DNA of 64,000 bases from Spraguea lophii (GCA_001887945.1 LDOQ01000301.1:1-64000), one strand, 5' to 3'; positions 52,341-62,812 are shown, counted from the first letter of the stretch. Notes: a model not told the origin generated them from the letters alone. Program-made: numbers and translations.

Positions 52341-52899
52341 GATTGTCGTACAAGATATACACAAGTTACGATATCGAACCTTTATACATTTAACTGCTTT
52401 TTTAGATTCGTTCTTGTTTTAAAAATTTTTCTGAGAAGAAATTCGAAACCCATTAAGCTTGGGATTTATCAACACACGACTATCAGTCCGAACAGGGCTT
52501 CCATTCTTTTTATATAAATGGATTTTTATATATGATAAATTTAGTTGATAATCATTACATATTTAAAATTAAAATGTGTTAAAACACCACTTGGGTTTGC
52601 TACTCATTAAATCAAACTAATCGGAAGATAACCTGATTTTTATTGAATCACTTTCTTAAATAATAAACAAGGGGAATCTTCGGTAAAGAGGTTACTGGTA
52701 TAGGAATAATAAAATATATTATTAAATACTTTATGGGGAATATGAATTTATAACAGAGATACTTTAAAAAATATTATCCGAATTACATCATCTTTTATTG
52801 CGTTTTTAAGAGAAAAAAGTATAATCTTGAAAAAGTAAAAAATGTTATAAATATAGGAATTTGTTAAATATTTACATTGGCAATACATTTGAATCGACA

Positions 52900-53570
52900 T
52901 TTCTTTATTGTAAAAAGAGATTGTGTGTCAAAAAGCGTTATCGACTTAAAACAGATTCATTTTTTTGCGATTTAAATATATCTATGAGTAGAACTGTAGA
53001 AACAATTTACAAATTTCCCGAAACTTGGTTAAAGCAATAATTAACGAGATAAGTTTAAATAAAAAGACGGTTAAAAAATAAGAAGTATATACTGGCGAAG
53101 ACTCTCTAATCTCCTAAAATTAATTGACAGTATGTATTATGCAATTGAAGCAGATGAACCTTTTATTGTTACAAATAAATATAATAAAGGTAAAATGACA
53201 AAACAAATTTGAGTTGTAAATAGCATATACAGAGAAAATAATGATGTATTCTTTACAATGACAACAAAAAAAAATTGAAAACTCCCAATTTATATATAAG
53301 AATGTAAGATCAAAAACAACTGTAATTACAAATAATTGAAAAAGATATGGTTTTTAAAAAAAATTGGTATATAAGTATTTAACTATTGATTACAAAACAT
53401 TCTTTGTTAATCATAATAATCACGGAATAAACACTCAAATAATTGAAAACAAATGGAAACACTTAAAAGATTATCTAAAATCAAAAGAAAATAATAAATA
53501 TAAAAATATCGGAAAATTTTTATACCATCAGAAAATAAAAGGGCCTTTCGAACTTGTTAACTTTATTTAA
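52900..53570 (+). pseudogene. Decayed Merlin/IS1595 (ISXO2-like) transposase
   Basis: Reading the plus strand with frame jumps gives the ISXO2-like order. RYRLKTDSFFCDLNISMSRT (from 52936) is the end of the N-terminal zinc region with its S-F-F motif, and IYKFPETWLKQ then IINEISLNKKTVKK is the HTH. AIEADEPFIVTNKYNKGKMTKQI (about 53140-53209) is the first catalytic block; DET is usual and DEP is seen. The C-terminal block GINTQIIENKWKHLKDYLK (53421-53480; family G.HTN.IE..W...K) carries the last acidic residue. Stop codons and at least two frameshifts interrupt it. Where the family has Trp after TKQI the relic has TGA (53210-53212). Merlin elements are known in microsporidia. Terminal repeats not located. 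Confidence 0.75.
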
Positions 53571-54009
53571 ATTAAATTAGAGTTTTTTCCATTTATTAAG
53601 TTTTCTTAATAATAATTTTTTTTTGATCTTATACCAGTTTTACTATGAATTTCTTAACTAATAAGAAAGTTAATTTAAATAAGGACATTTTATATAAACA
53701 TCCCCGCATGTCCACTTTCTTCACTGATAAAATGTATTTATAACTTGCATCCATATAAATTATGATAAATAAAAGATGCCTAAATTATTATAAAACATTA
53801 GCTATCACTATTTGATCTGGTGTATCCAACAGCGTCTATACATAAATTAAATAATATATAATACTTTATATTTTATATACAAGTATCTTTTTTAAAAATC
53901 AGAAATTACATATTAAAATAATGACATATTTATTTTTTTAACAATATTTTATAAAAATTAATTTGATTAAAAAAAATTATAAGTATTTTTTATCAAAAAA
54001 ACCCTTATA
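53571..54009. other. Spacer upstream of guanylate kinase
   Basis: About 440 bases, probably including the 3' remnant of the Merlin element. The phrases catccccgcatgtccac and ccaacagcgtc are GC-richer than usual here. Nothing recognised. Confidence 0.35.
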
Positions 54010-54582
54010 ATGGTGAATGTATTTGTTGCAGGGCCTTCAGGCAGTGGAAAGACTACAATTATTATGTTATTAATAAAAAAATACAATTTAGAAAGAGTTA
54101 TAACGAACACCACACGTCAGCCAAGATATAATGAAGTAGATGGTGTGGATTATACTTTTTTAACGAAAGAGTATTTTAAAGAAAATCAAGAAAAATTTTT
54201 TGAAATAGAAGAATATAACGGAAATTTTTATGGTACTATGGTAGAGCAGGTGATTGAAAAAGAAGGAGATTCAACAAATAAAATAATAAGCTTAGGTAAA
54301 CGTGGTATTGAATCGTTGAAAGAGAAAAAAGTTCCTGGAATATATATTTTTATTTATATGGATAAAGATGTTTTAAGAGATAGATTGGTAAAAAGATTAA
54401 ATAAAGAATCTTTAACAGAGGAAGAGATATCTTCTATTGAGGATAGATTGAGTTCTTATGATATTGAATATAATTATGCAATGGAGGGACAGTATGATTT
54501 TTTGATAAGAAACGATAATCTAGAAAAAGCTGTTGAGGAAGTAGAAAGAATTTTTGACGGTAAAATAACTAAAAGAGAATAA
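54010..54582 (+). CDS. GUK1: Guanylate kinase
   Basis: A 190-residue enzyme converting GMP and ATP to GDP and ADP. The P-loop is GPSGSGKTT (residues 8-16). The GMP-binding segment TTRQPRYNEVDGVDYTFLTKEYF has the family's T-R-x-P-R-x-x-E-x-x-G-x-x-Y-x-F, then FFEIEEYNGNFYGT. A lid region DRLVKRLNKESLTEEEISSIEDRL and a C-terminal DFLIRNDNLEKAVEEVERI complete it. Length is normal. AAACCCTTATAATG gives the start motif. It converges with the tricalbin-like gene with 31 bases between stops. It matters for the GTP supply in a parasite that imports host nucleotides. Confidence 0.96.
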   Translation: MVNVFVAGPSGSGKTTIIMLLIKKYNLERVITNTTRQPRYNEVDGVDYTFLTKEYFKENQEKFFEIEEYNGNFYGTMVEQVIEKEGDSTNKIISLGKRGIESLKEKKVPGIYIFIYMDKDVLRDRLVKRLNKESLTEEEISSIEDRLSSYDIEYNYAMEGQYDFLIRNDNLEKAVEEVERIFDGKITKRE

Positions 54583-54613
54583 TAAACTTTTTGTTGGACA
54601 AACATAATTTTAT

Positions 54614-57586
54614 TTATAATGGATTAACTTCCATCTCGATATTTAATTTGGTATCACATTTTAACAATGTGCCTGCGTCTATGAGTGTAAGTGATAATTT
54701 TATTTTTCCACCTTCTATAAAATTTAATGGAAATTCTATAAATGAAATTAATTCGTATTTCATTATTTTATTCCAGTCTTTTATTTCAAAACGTAAAATA
54801 TCTGAGGATAAATTTACTGTCATCTCCGTACTTTCATTGAATATAGGATCTAGATTTCTCTCGTATACTTTTGTTTTATAAATCTTTATTCCGTTCTGTA
54901 ACAAACGAACATATGTATCAGAAGATCCCCTATCAACTGCTTTAACGTTTGTACAAGATATTATTTTAAGTTTCAATTTTGCATTCTTGAAATAATCTGG
55001 CGTTATCATTTCCGAATATTTTACATTTGTTTCTATTAAAGCAGAAATATTATTTTTTAATTTAAATTCTTTTTTTTCTGTTTTATCAGGTAATGTGAAT
55101 TTTGCTAAGGTTTTATCATTTTTAGGTTTTAAGGATTTAATTTCACAGTTTATATCTAAACCACCTGTAAGAAAAGTAAAATTTTGTGCTATTTTATTTT
55201 TGTATGATATTCTGCTAGTGAATAATGTATCATTTTGGTTGTAAAATTTTAAATAAAATTCATTATCTAAATCAGTTATAATATCATGGAATTTTATCTG
55301 AATAACCTTTAAATTCTGTTTTTCATGTATTTGTGACTTAAAATTATCTAATTTATTTTTTGTAATTTCTAATTTAATTATTACACTTTCTATATTTTCA
55401 TTTAATAAATTGAACTCTTGTTCATAAATATCCATTTCTTTAATATCTATTTTAGTTTCTCCTATAAATTCATCTTCTTTTAAATTTTTTTTATAAAGGT
55501 ATATTTCTAAATTGTTATTTTCTTCTACAGGAACATAAACTGTTCTTTGTATTGGGAATTCACCCACAATAAAACCTCTAACATGATACGCATCCTCATC
55601 GTTTTTTAAAATAATAAAATATTCTCCTTCATCATATATTGTATTCAATTCAATAATTTTTACTTTTATTATATCTTTAAATTTTTTAAATTCACAATTT
55701 TTACCTTCTAAATCGATAAAATATTTTTCTTGCCTCAGATGTATTCTTCCGCCATGCGCATTTTTAATCTTATACCATATATCATTTTTTTTAATTATAT
55801 CTTTTATAAACAGTTCAATATTTCCCAATGATCGTATTTCATCATTAGAAAGATTTTGATCTTTAACTTCTACGACCAGGACATCGTTTTGTATGTTTCG
55901 TGATAAAAAAAGAAATGGTTGTTCAAATATTGGAGATCGAGAATCCAATATCTTTTTTGTATTATTTACATATAAACTGTTTTCAGATGACGGGTAAGGA
56001 AAACTTTCAACGTTTTCAAAATTTGTATCTAAAACAAAACCACCCGGAGCATTAAGTGCTTTCTTTATCATAATAAATGATTTTTTAAAAATATTAAAAG
56101 GATTTATAGCAAATTTGGGTTTTGGTTTTTTATCAAAATATGATTTATGAGATACTGATAAGGTACAAAATGAATTATAAGTTTTTTTTCTATTGAATTC
56201 ATATCCATGTAGATCTTCGGCTTCTACTATCTCTACACCTATAATTGCAGAATTGGTTTTTTCGGATTGTGTAATAGGATAATAAGAAAACGAACATTCT
56301 AAAGAATGTTCTGCATCTCCCCTGGTAAATAACCTTATATCTTCTTTATAATCATTCAATAATTTTATTTTTCCTATCTTTATAGAACCAGTGGCTACTA
56401 TATTTTCTACTTGAGAAGATTCCTTTAAAATAAATTCTATATTCATATCGTTACTTTCTATTATCAAAAAGAAATATTCGTTAATACAAGTATCCGCATC
56501 TTTAAAATCTTTCGAAAAGAACCTCTTTTTATTATCTAATCTTATTTCCACGTTATAATCTTTATTATTCTTATTTTTATTAGAATAATTCAATATATGT
56601 ATACATATCACACCTATTGGTTTCCCAAATATTGCATTTATATCTGTTAAATCCAATTTCAATGAATTCGGAGCTACCATTAATTTATCAAATGCATTTT
56701 CTATTATCTTAGTCATCCAATTAGATATTCCAGGTATATATCTTATATCTATTCTTTTTAAAGGTTTTATAGAAAAATCTACAAATGGTTGTGTTAAGAA
56801 GGATAAATCGATAACTTCAACAAATGGAATATCATTTGTTAATTTCATTTCAACTCTTAATACACCTTTAAATGTTACCGATGTTACAGATATCGGTACA
56901 TCTATACCAATTCCTTTTACAGATGAACCCAATCGTGCAATTATTACAATCCTAGAACCGTATCTAGGTTTTTGAATATCTGAATCGTCTAAAAATTGTG
57001 ATTTTATATCTTCAGTAGGTAAGAATCCCATATCAAACTCCAAGACAATATTTTCAGCACAGTTTAAAAATTTTACTTTTTTTATAAACGGTGAAATATT
57101 TCCCAAGGTAAATTCAGATACTCTCAATCTACTAAGAAATGACGGGCAACTTTCTTCAAAAATAATATTTAAATATCGCAAAACAAAATTAGATACCATA
57201 GGTTCAAAAACAGTCCAATATCTTTCAACAACATAATTAAACCATTGTAATTTCTCCCATTTGTTCATTGTTCTTTCTTTTTCTAAATCTAAGAATATAA
57301 CATCATTTACACTACGTTTATATTTCATTATATTTCTATTAATAATAAAATATACAATATACAAACTAAGAAATAAAAATACAACACTATAAATCATTTT
57401 CGAACTTAAATAACCCAATAAAACACAAAACAACAATAATAACGGTATGCGAAAAAAATGAAAAATTTTTACAGATGATTCAAAAACTAAAGCATCTTGT
57501 ACTTCGTCCTTTGAATTATTATATAATTCTGATATTCTTTCCTCTTCTAATTTTATGTCTTCAGAATTAATAGAATCAATATCCAT
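54614..57586 (-). CDS. Tricalbin/extended-synaptotagmin-like SMP and C2 protein
   Basis: A 990-residue protein. Residues about 45-85 form a hydrophobic hairpin (FHFFRIPLLLLFCVLLGYLSSKM, VVFLFLSLYIVYFII) for ER anchoring. The SMP lipid-transfer domain follows (about 105-295: VVERYWTVFEPMVSNFVLRY, ESCPSFLSRLRVSEFTLGNISPFI, a typical TULIP start). Several C2-like units occupy the rest. The last is clearest (about 870-975: LKLKIISCTNVKAVDRGSSD, YVRLLQNGIKIYKTKVYERNLDPIFNE). This is the layout of fungal tricalbins, which tether ER to plasma membrane. No CCC, but AAGGAGTATG has a GG element before the ATG. C2 loops have kept few acidic Ca ligands, so binding may be Ca-independent. Confidence 0.88.
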   Translation of the reverse strand: MDIDSINSEDIKLEEERISELYNNSKDEVQDALVFESSVKIFHFFRIPLLLLFCVLLGYLSSKMIYSVVFLFLSLYIVYFIINRNIMKYKRSVNDVIFLDLEKERTMNKWEKLQWFNYVVERYWTVFEPMVSNFVLRYLNIIFEESCPSFLSRLRVSEFTLGNISPFIKKVKFLNCAENIVLEFDMGFLPTEDIKSQFLDDSDIQKPRYGSRIVIIARLGSSVKGIGIDVPISVTSVTFKGVLRVEMKLTNDIPFVEVIDLSFLTQPFVDFSIKPLKRIDIRYIPGISNWMTKIIENAFDKLMVAPNSLKLDLTDINAIFGKPIGVICIHILNYSNKNKNNKDYNVEIRLDNKKRFFSKDFKDADTCINEYFFLIIESNDMNIEFILKESSQVENIVATGSIKIGKIKLLNDYKEDIRLFTRGDAEHSLECSFSYYPITQSEKTNSAIIGVEIVEAEDLHGYEFNRKKTYNSFCTLSVSHKSYFDKKPKPKFAINPFNIFKKSFIMIKKALNAPGGFVLDTNFENVESFPYPSSENSLYVNNTKKILDSRSPIFEQPFLFLSRNIQNDVLVVEVKDQNLSNDEIRSLGNIELFIKDIIKKNDIWYKIKNAHGGRIHLRQEKYFIDLEGKNCEFKKFKDIIKVKIIELNTIYDEGEYFIILKNDEDAYHVRGFIVGEFPIQRTVYVPVEENNNLEIYLYKKNLKEDEFIGETKIDIKEMDIYEQEFNLLNENIESVIIKLEITKNKLDNFKSQIHEKQNLKVIQIKFHDIITDLDNEFYLKFYNQNDTLFTSRISYKNKIAQNFTFLTGGLDINCEIKSLKPKNDKTLAKFTLPDKTEKKEFKLKNNISALIETNVKYSEMITPDYFKNAKLKLKIISCTNVKAVDRGSSDTYVRLLQNGIKIYKTKVYERNLDPIFNESTEMTVNLSSDILRFEIKDWNKIMKYELISFIEFPLNFIEGGKIKLSLTLIDAGTLLKCDTKLNIEMEVNPL

Positions 57587-58126
57587 ACTCCTTTTTATTT
57601 TCCTGGTTTTAAATAAGAGAAAGTAAAGATAATTGGTTCATAGTAAAATTTATATCCTTATAACAAATATTTATATAATTTACAAGTAAATATTTTTATT
57701 ATTATTTTAAATACACAAATATAATTTCACTGAAGAATAATTAAAAATTCATTAGTGAACGATTTTGTAATTATGATTTAATTAATAGATTTAAAATCAA
57801 AAAACATTTCTTCATCTTTTTAGGTTTTTTATAAAACACAAAAGCAATTAAATATTACTCAGTGTTTCATAAACAAATTATAATTATTATATTATTTTAT
57901 TTAATTATTTCATATATCAGTTACGCTAGTTTGTGTAATGTTTTATCAATATGATAAAAAAATTTTAAAATAGAGAAAAGAAGATATCGTTTATAATCCA
58001 CATTCTATTTTAAAAAACAGACTATTTTCACTTTATTGATATATTTATAAAATATACCAAATATAGAAAGTGATAGAACATTGTTCCATCAAAAAAAAGT
58101 ATAAATAAATGTGAGTTTGTTAACAC
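57587..58126. other. Divergent promoter region
   Basis: About 540 bases between the tricalbin-like gene and the surface-protein gene. A TATA-like tataaata at 58100-58107 lies 20 bases before the plus-strand start. The rest is A/T-rich with nothing recognised. Confidence 0.4.
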
Positions 58127-58136
58127 ATGTTAACAA
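58117..58136. promoter_or_regulatory. Perfect palindrome spanning a start codon
   Basis: TTGTTAACA-CA-TGTTAACAA is a 20-base inverted repeat with 9-base arms; the ATG at 58127 sits at its centre. It could form a hairpin hiding the start codon in mRNA or be a protein site in DNA. It may be chance in such A/T-rich sequence, but the arms carry two HpaI-type GTTAAC words. Confidence 0.4.
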
Positions 58137-58834
58137 TCATATTTTCGATAATATCATATATCTCTGCTCAGGTTGAAACAGGAATTTTACCTGATGGAAA
58201 GAAATACTATGTATTTACAGGAGAAGAAGCTAACATAGATTCAGCATCTGAAGATGTTAATATTGTAGAAAAATCACCTGGTGTATATCAAGTGTCACAC
58301 AAAAAACCATCTGTCACCGGAGAGTTTGATCCAGTTCTTGTTGCTGCAGCAGATAATATTACACCTGTTGAAGAGAAATATCAACCCCCATGTAATGCAG
58401 GATCCGTTGCAGATGCTTTCCGTAGAAAATATAACAACAGGGGTCCTGAAGCTGAAAAAATAGCGACCTGGTTACAAGGAATAGATTCATGGATAGATAA
58501 TAATATGGAATATACTGGACATGTACCTGCACCAGAGTATGTTAATCAGATTCAACAACAATACCAAGAAGAAAGGCCTACAATTATAGGAGTGGCAGAT
58601 GAAAAAACATCCAAAGAGATTCTTCAAGGAAGACAAGCAAGCGGATTACATGAAGATAAAACAAAGAGTGGAACAAATAGCAAAAATGAAAAAGATAAAA
58701 GTAAAAGTAAAAAAGATGATAAAGACAAGGATAAAGATAAAGATAAGAAGAAATCTAAGGCCAAGAATAATGCATCCGGTATAGCATTGACAGCAGCACT
58801 AGGTATACTAGCACTTGCATCATTCATTGCATAA
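58127..58834 (+). CDS. Candidate GPI-anchored surface or spore-wall protein
   Basis: A 235-residue protein with a signal peptide (MLTIIFSIISYISAQ, cleavage likely after the Ala or Gln near residue 14), a folded-looking region (about 16-165) with few Asn and less A/T-biased codons than neighbours, a lysine/aspartate-rich low-complexity stretch (about 180-214, with KDKDKDKDKKKSK), and a hydrophobic C-terminus ASGIALTAALGILALASFIA with no charged end, a typical GPI-attachment signal. This layout fits microsporidian spore-wall or plasma-membrane proteins (GPI-anchored SWP3/EnP2 type), but I cannot show homology. It has a TATA-like box 20 bases upstream instead of a CCC motif, perhaps reflecting stage-specific expression. 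Confidence 0.7.
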   Translation: MLTIIFSIISYISAQVETGILPDGKKYYVFTGEEANIDSASEDVNIVEKSPGVYQVSHKKPSVTGEFDPVLVAAADNITPVEEKYQPPCNAGSVADAFRRKYNNRGPEAEKIATWLQGIDSWIDNNMEYTGHVPAPEYVNQIQQQYQEERPTIIGVADEKTSKEILQGRQASGLHEDKTKSGTNSKNEKDKSKSKKDDKDKDKDKDKKKSKAKNNASGIALTAALGILALASFIA

Positions 58835-59101
58835 CTTGTAATATGAACTATTTTAATTAAAATAGTTATCAAGGAATTTTATATTTTTTTTAATTTGTTG
58901 TTATTTTTTAAACGATGAAACGTGTAGAAGAATAATTTTCGTTTGAAAATATATTTTATTTAAAATTTATAATAGCACCATACATTTCTATTCAAGAACT
59001 AATCAATATTAATATTTACTCATTTTGATTAAAGGAAAAACAAACACATATTCCTTCTCCATAGGAAATCAGATTAACAACTATAAACTATAAACTTTTA
59101 A

Positions 59102-62100
59102 TTAACTAATAATACCTATACCACAACAACTACATGTACCTTCTTCTTCACTTTTGGTTTGACATAACCTACACTCTTTAAATTCCTCCCGATATTCCAT
59201 AACATCAAAGCAATATTCTCCTTTAAATTCGATTTTATGTTTATTACCTTTCTTATTCGATTTTATTATCTTATTAAAATATGCAATCACATTATCGTCA
59301 TATTTTTCATTTTTATTTTCATTACACACTTTTAATGCTTCATCGTAACAACCATGCTTACATAATACTGTTACATAATTTCTAAGTGCTAATCCTTTAG
59401 TTTTACTATCCAAAGGTAATGAACTAAAATAATATGCAATTCCAATATTCTTAATTTCATCATCGATATTCTTCCTTTTCTTCTCACTCATTAATCCACT
59501 GAGATAATATCCTATTTTTTGAAATAATTCAATTTCTTCATCATCTATTTTATAATAAAGTAGATTTTTTAACATTCTAATACTTCTACTAAATTTACCT
59601 TTTTCTATTTCTTTTATAATATTTTTAAAATATTCATCTTCATTTTCTACAGGTTCTATTCCTCCATTAATTGTTTTGTATTTTTCTATATCAATATTTT
59701 TATTTTTAATCTCATGAGCAATATTATCGTCGTTATGAATATCATTTGATTCTTTTATTTCCGATTGATCTGTTGTTTGTGTTTCTTCCCATTGAATACT
59801 ATCTTCTAATTTATCTGTATCATTTTCTGGCTGTTCTAAGATATTTGTTTCCTCGAATTGATTACTATGTTCTAATTTATCTGTATCACTTTCTGGTTGA
59901 TCTAACATCTTTGCTTCTTCCCATTGTATATCTTCTTCAACATTTTTATTTATCTCTTCTTCTATGGTTAATTTATTTATTTTGTCTACTTCATCTTCAT
60001 ATTCTTTCTCTAATTCGTTTTCATACTGTTTTTCTATTTCCATATCTTCATATTTTTCTTCGTCCAATTTAACCTCCTCGTCTTCATATTGATAATACTC
60101 CTCAAGATTTTCTTTATTAATTAATTTTCTTAACAATTCTTTATCTTCTATTATCATTCCAATTTCCGCTTTCATATTATAATCCACATATTCAATTATT
60201 CTCAATAATTTTTGTAACTGCTTAGTAGATGTATAAAATAAAAACAATCCTTCATAATCTTTTAATTTCCATAAACATTTCTCTGCTACATTTAAATACA
60301 TATGCATTTTATTTTTATAATCACCATCTTTAGATAAACTACCAATACCATACAATGCTTCAGATAATAATTTCTTATAATATTTATCATGACATTCATT
60401 TCTTATTTCCTGAATAATTTCTAATGCTTGATCAAGTTTATTTTCTTTTAAAAATATATTATATTTCTGTTCAGCATCTTCCACATGATCTAATATCAAA
60501 TATCCCATAGAATTCTTTATCATAAATTCAATAATTGATAATCCTGGTATAGAATTATTATTTATAATATCTTTCACCGTATCTTCATCTTTGGATAATA
60601 CAGCCAGTTTATAATCTATTTCTATAAGATCAATATGCATTCTCTTTACAACACCTTCACTAAAATAATATAATTTATTATCTTCTTTAGAAATTAAATA
60701 TATTTCTTTATCAATACTATTTAATATTCCTTTGCAGAAAGAAATATTTGAATAATTATCATTTTCAGTATTTCTATCATAGCATATAACATATTTAATA
60801 TGTTTTAGCGTAGAATAAATAAATATACTATTTTCTATTATACAACTGGTAATATCCACCATCTCATTTATAGTATACAATACATTTAAATTATTATCTG
60901 TAAATGATATATCCTTCTTTCCTATTATAGCTATAATATTATTAAAAACTATTATATCTTCTATCTCATATGTAAATCCTGCTATTTTAGAATCTTCAAT
61001 TTTATTTCTTTTGTATGCTGTTATCTTTTTTGAATCAATAACAAAAAAATAATTATTTTCTTTTGAAATATTTCTTCCAGAGACAATTCTTCCACTTACA
61101 TTATTCAACACACCTTTCTCTTTGCCTGATAGATCCTTAATTATTATTTTGTCACCTTTTTTAATAATAATACTATTTTCTAATAACAAAGCTTTTCCAT
61201 CATCTTTTAATATTTGTTGATTATTGCTATAAATCTCATATACCTTATTATATTGCACAAGTATCATATTACCCAGTACCTGAATAGATTCAATTGAATT
61301 ATTAATATTTATAATCTCTTCTTCTTTCTTCATATCATTTTTTATTAATTTATTATTTTTTGCATAATACAAAATATTTTTATAAAAATCAAATACAGGA
61401 ATATTTTCTTCTAATTTAAATATTTCAAAACCTGTATCTGAACCTACCACATATAAATTTTTATAATTTTTTATACACCAATATCTCTCCTCTACTGAAT
61501 GTTTAGTATAACTTTTCGTTTCTCTATCGTATATAAAAATATTTCCATCTTCACCAACACTGATGATTATATCCTCATTAAAATAAGTGTATGTTACATT
61601 CTTGTAGTGGTTAGACATTGTTTCTTTGTGAATAACTGTACCTCTATAATATTCCCACATTTTTACTGTTTTATCATCACTAGCAGATAAAAAAGTATCA
61701 TTGAATACGGTTATGTTATTTATTCCTTTTTCATGTGCATCCAAGGTTAATTCTGATACCACATCATTTATACTGAGAATATTAGGTATTTTACTTTTAT
61801 TAATTTTATTCAATGCAGAACAATTCCAAATACGTATAGTTTCATCTAAAGATCCACTTACAACATAATCTACATTAAAAAACTTAGCACTCATAACATA
61901 ATTGGTATGCCCACTAAGAGTAGCTATAAGCTTATATGATTGTATATCCCATATTTTTATCGTTTGATCATCACTAGCAGATAATAACCAAGGCTTATTT
62001 GGATGAAAATCTAAATCTCTGATATAATCTTTATGTCCTTTAAATACATGCATAACCTTTCTCGTATGATAATTCCACAATCTAATCTTACAATCATCAC

Positions 62101-62320
62101 CACCAGTAGCAAAAATATCAGCATTTGGATGAAATATTACAGAACGAACAGGACCTTCATGCGATACAAAGTTCAGAACAGGTTTACATAATAAATAATC
62201 CCATGCTTGTACTAATCCAGAATGAAATCCTAAAAGGATAACAGGCTTATGCCTGTGAAATGCTATTGATTTAACTCTTGATGTTTCAGCTTCAAAGTAA
62301 GGTATAAATTTTAATTGCAT
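59102..62320 (-). CDS. COPA: Coatomer subunit alpha (alpha-COP)
   Basis: A 1072-residue COPI coat protein, somewhat shorter than the usual 1200. The N-terminus KFIPYFEAETSRVKSIAFHRHKPVILLGFHSG is the standard alpha-COP opening, with WD40 repeats to about residue 300 (HEGPVRSVIFHP, GGDDCKIRLWN, GHKDYIRDLDFHPN, SASDDQTIKIWD, SGSLDETIRIWN). A second propeller and a helical solenoid (about 320-770) follow, then an acidic linker with three 22-residue repeats, and the C-terminal domain with a Cys cluster (CRLCQTKSEEEGTCSCCG). Its WD40 propeller reads KKXX signals on cargo going back to the ER. TTCCCTCATG gives the start motif. Confidence 0.95.
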   Translation of the reverse strand: MQLKFIPYFEAETSRVKSIAFHRHKPVILLGFHSGLVQAWDYLLCKPVLNFVSHEGPVRSVIFHPNADIFATGGDDCKIRLWNYHTRKVMHVFKGHKDYIRDLDFHPNKPWLLSASDDQTIKIWDIQSYKLIATLSGHTNYVMSAKFFNVDYVVSGSLDETIRIWNCSALNKINKSKIPNILSINDVVSELTLDAHEKGINNITVFNDTFLSASDDKTVKMWEYYRGTVIHKETMSNHYKNVTYTYFNEDIIISVGEDGNIFIYDRETKSYTKHSVEERYWCIKNYKNLYVVGSDTGFEIFKLEENIPVFDFYKNILYYAKNNKLIKNDMKKEEEIININNSIESIQVLGNMILVQYNKVYEIYSNNQQILKDDGKALLLENSIIIKKGDKIIIKDLSGKEKGVLNNVSGRIVSGRNISKENNYFFVIDSKKITAYKRNKIEDSKIAGFTYEIEDIIVFNNIIAIIGKKDISFTDNNLNVLYTINEMVDITSCIIENSIFIYSTLKHIKYVICYDRNTENDNYSNISFCKGILNSIDKEIYLISKEDNKLYYFSEGVVKRMHIDLIEIDYKLAVLSKDEDTVKDIINNNSIPGLSIIEFMIKNSMGYLILDHVEDAEQKYNIFLKENKLDQALEIIQEIRNECHDKYYKKLLSEALYGIGSLSKDGDYKNKMHMYLNVAEKCLWKLKDYEGLFLFYTSTKQLQKLLRIIEYVDYNMKAEIGMIIEDKELLRKLINKENLEEYYQYEDEEVKLDEEKYEDMEIEKQYENELEKEYEDEVDKINKLTIEEEINKNVEEDIQWEEAKMLDQPESDTDKLEHSNQFEETNILEQPENDTDKLEDSIQWEETQTTDQSEIKESNDIHNDDNIAHEIKNKNIDIEKYKTINGGIEPVENEDEYFKNIIKEIEKGKFSRSIRMLKNLLYYKIDDEEIELFQKIGYYLSGLMSEKKRKNIDDEIKNIGIAYYFSSLPLDSKTKGLALRNYVTVLCKHGCYDEALKVCNENKNEKYDDNVIAYFNKIIKSNKKGNKHKIEFKGEYCFDVMEYREEFKECRLCQTKSEEEGTCSCCGIGIIS
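59745..59930 (-). repeat. In-frame 66-bp tandem repeat in alpha-COP linker
   Basis: Three units of 22 residues: QWEEAKMLDQPESDTDKLEH.., QFEETNILEQPENDTDKLED.., QWEETQTTDQSE.. The first two are full and similar; the third is cut short. Multiple-of-three length keeps the frame. Confidence 0.8.
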
Positions 62321-62812
62321 GAGGGAAGAATAAAAACAAAAATAAATTAAAAATTAACTAAGATAAAAAAAATATAAAAATATGAAAATATGAAAATAAT
62401 TTATCTTATTGAATTAAATTATAAAAATATGAAAATTAATTAAATATTTTGAGATAAAGAAATATTTATTACGAATATATAATTATTTTAAAATAAAATA
62501 CAATAACCTTCATTTATTTGATAATCCGTTAATATAAAGTAAATAAAATAATTTCTATAATATATTTTATTCTATATCAAGAAACTAAGAATAAAAATAT
62601 ATTTCACTCATTCTATATCTCATGCAGCCAAGAATAATATCATTCAAGATATAACTGTAATATACTTTATAGATTCTACATCTAATGCAGCCAAGAATAA
62701 TACTATTTAAAATAATACCATTTAAAATAATACCATTTAAAATAATAACAACATTTAACAATATAAATTAAATAAACTAAATAAAACAATTTCATAATAT
62801 ATTTTATAGATT
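62321..62812. other. Spacer with repeats
   Basis: About 490 bases between the alpha-COP start and the 3' end of the HECT gene. The right half carries repeats listed separately; the left half is plain A/T sequence with repeated atgaaaat words. Confidence 0.45.
62605..62760. repeat. Short direct repeats next to the HECT gene 3' end
   Basis: attctayatctmatgcagccaagaataata occurs twice, about 60 bases apart (near 62612 and 62673). A third, diverged version (atagattttacgcatgatgaaaacc) overlaps the HECT stop region at 62807. After the second copy, the 15-16-base word catttaaaataatac is repeated three times (62703-62750). Local duplication of the gene's 3' end is the simplest reading. Confidence 0.6.

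Larger units (their letters stand above)
51534..52899. other. Intergenic spacer with repeats and a GC-richer stretch
   Basis: About 1.37 kb. A tandem TTTTAATATTATTTTCTTGT-type repeat lies at 51690-51790, a copy of the dispersed repeat at 52060-52340, and at 52375-52720 a stretch with clearly more G and C than its surroundings (for example cgactatcagtccgaacagggcttcc near 52477) but no open frame. The last could be an RNA gene or transposon remnant; I cannot identify it. Confidence 0.4.

Noticed and set aside
52370..52460. tRNA-like boxes (gatatcgaacc, attcgaaaccc)
   Set aside because: No matching A box at the right distance and no cloverleaf pairing on either strand.
53210..53212. TGA read as Trp (genetic code change)
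   Set aside because: It occurs only in a transposase relic with other stops and frameshifts; all intact genes use TGA or other stops normally and have TGG for Trp.
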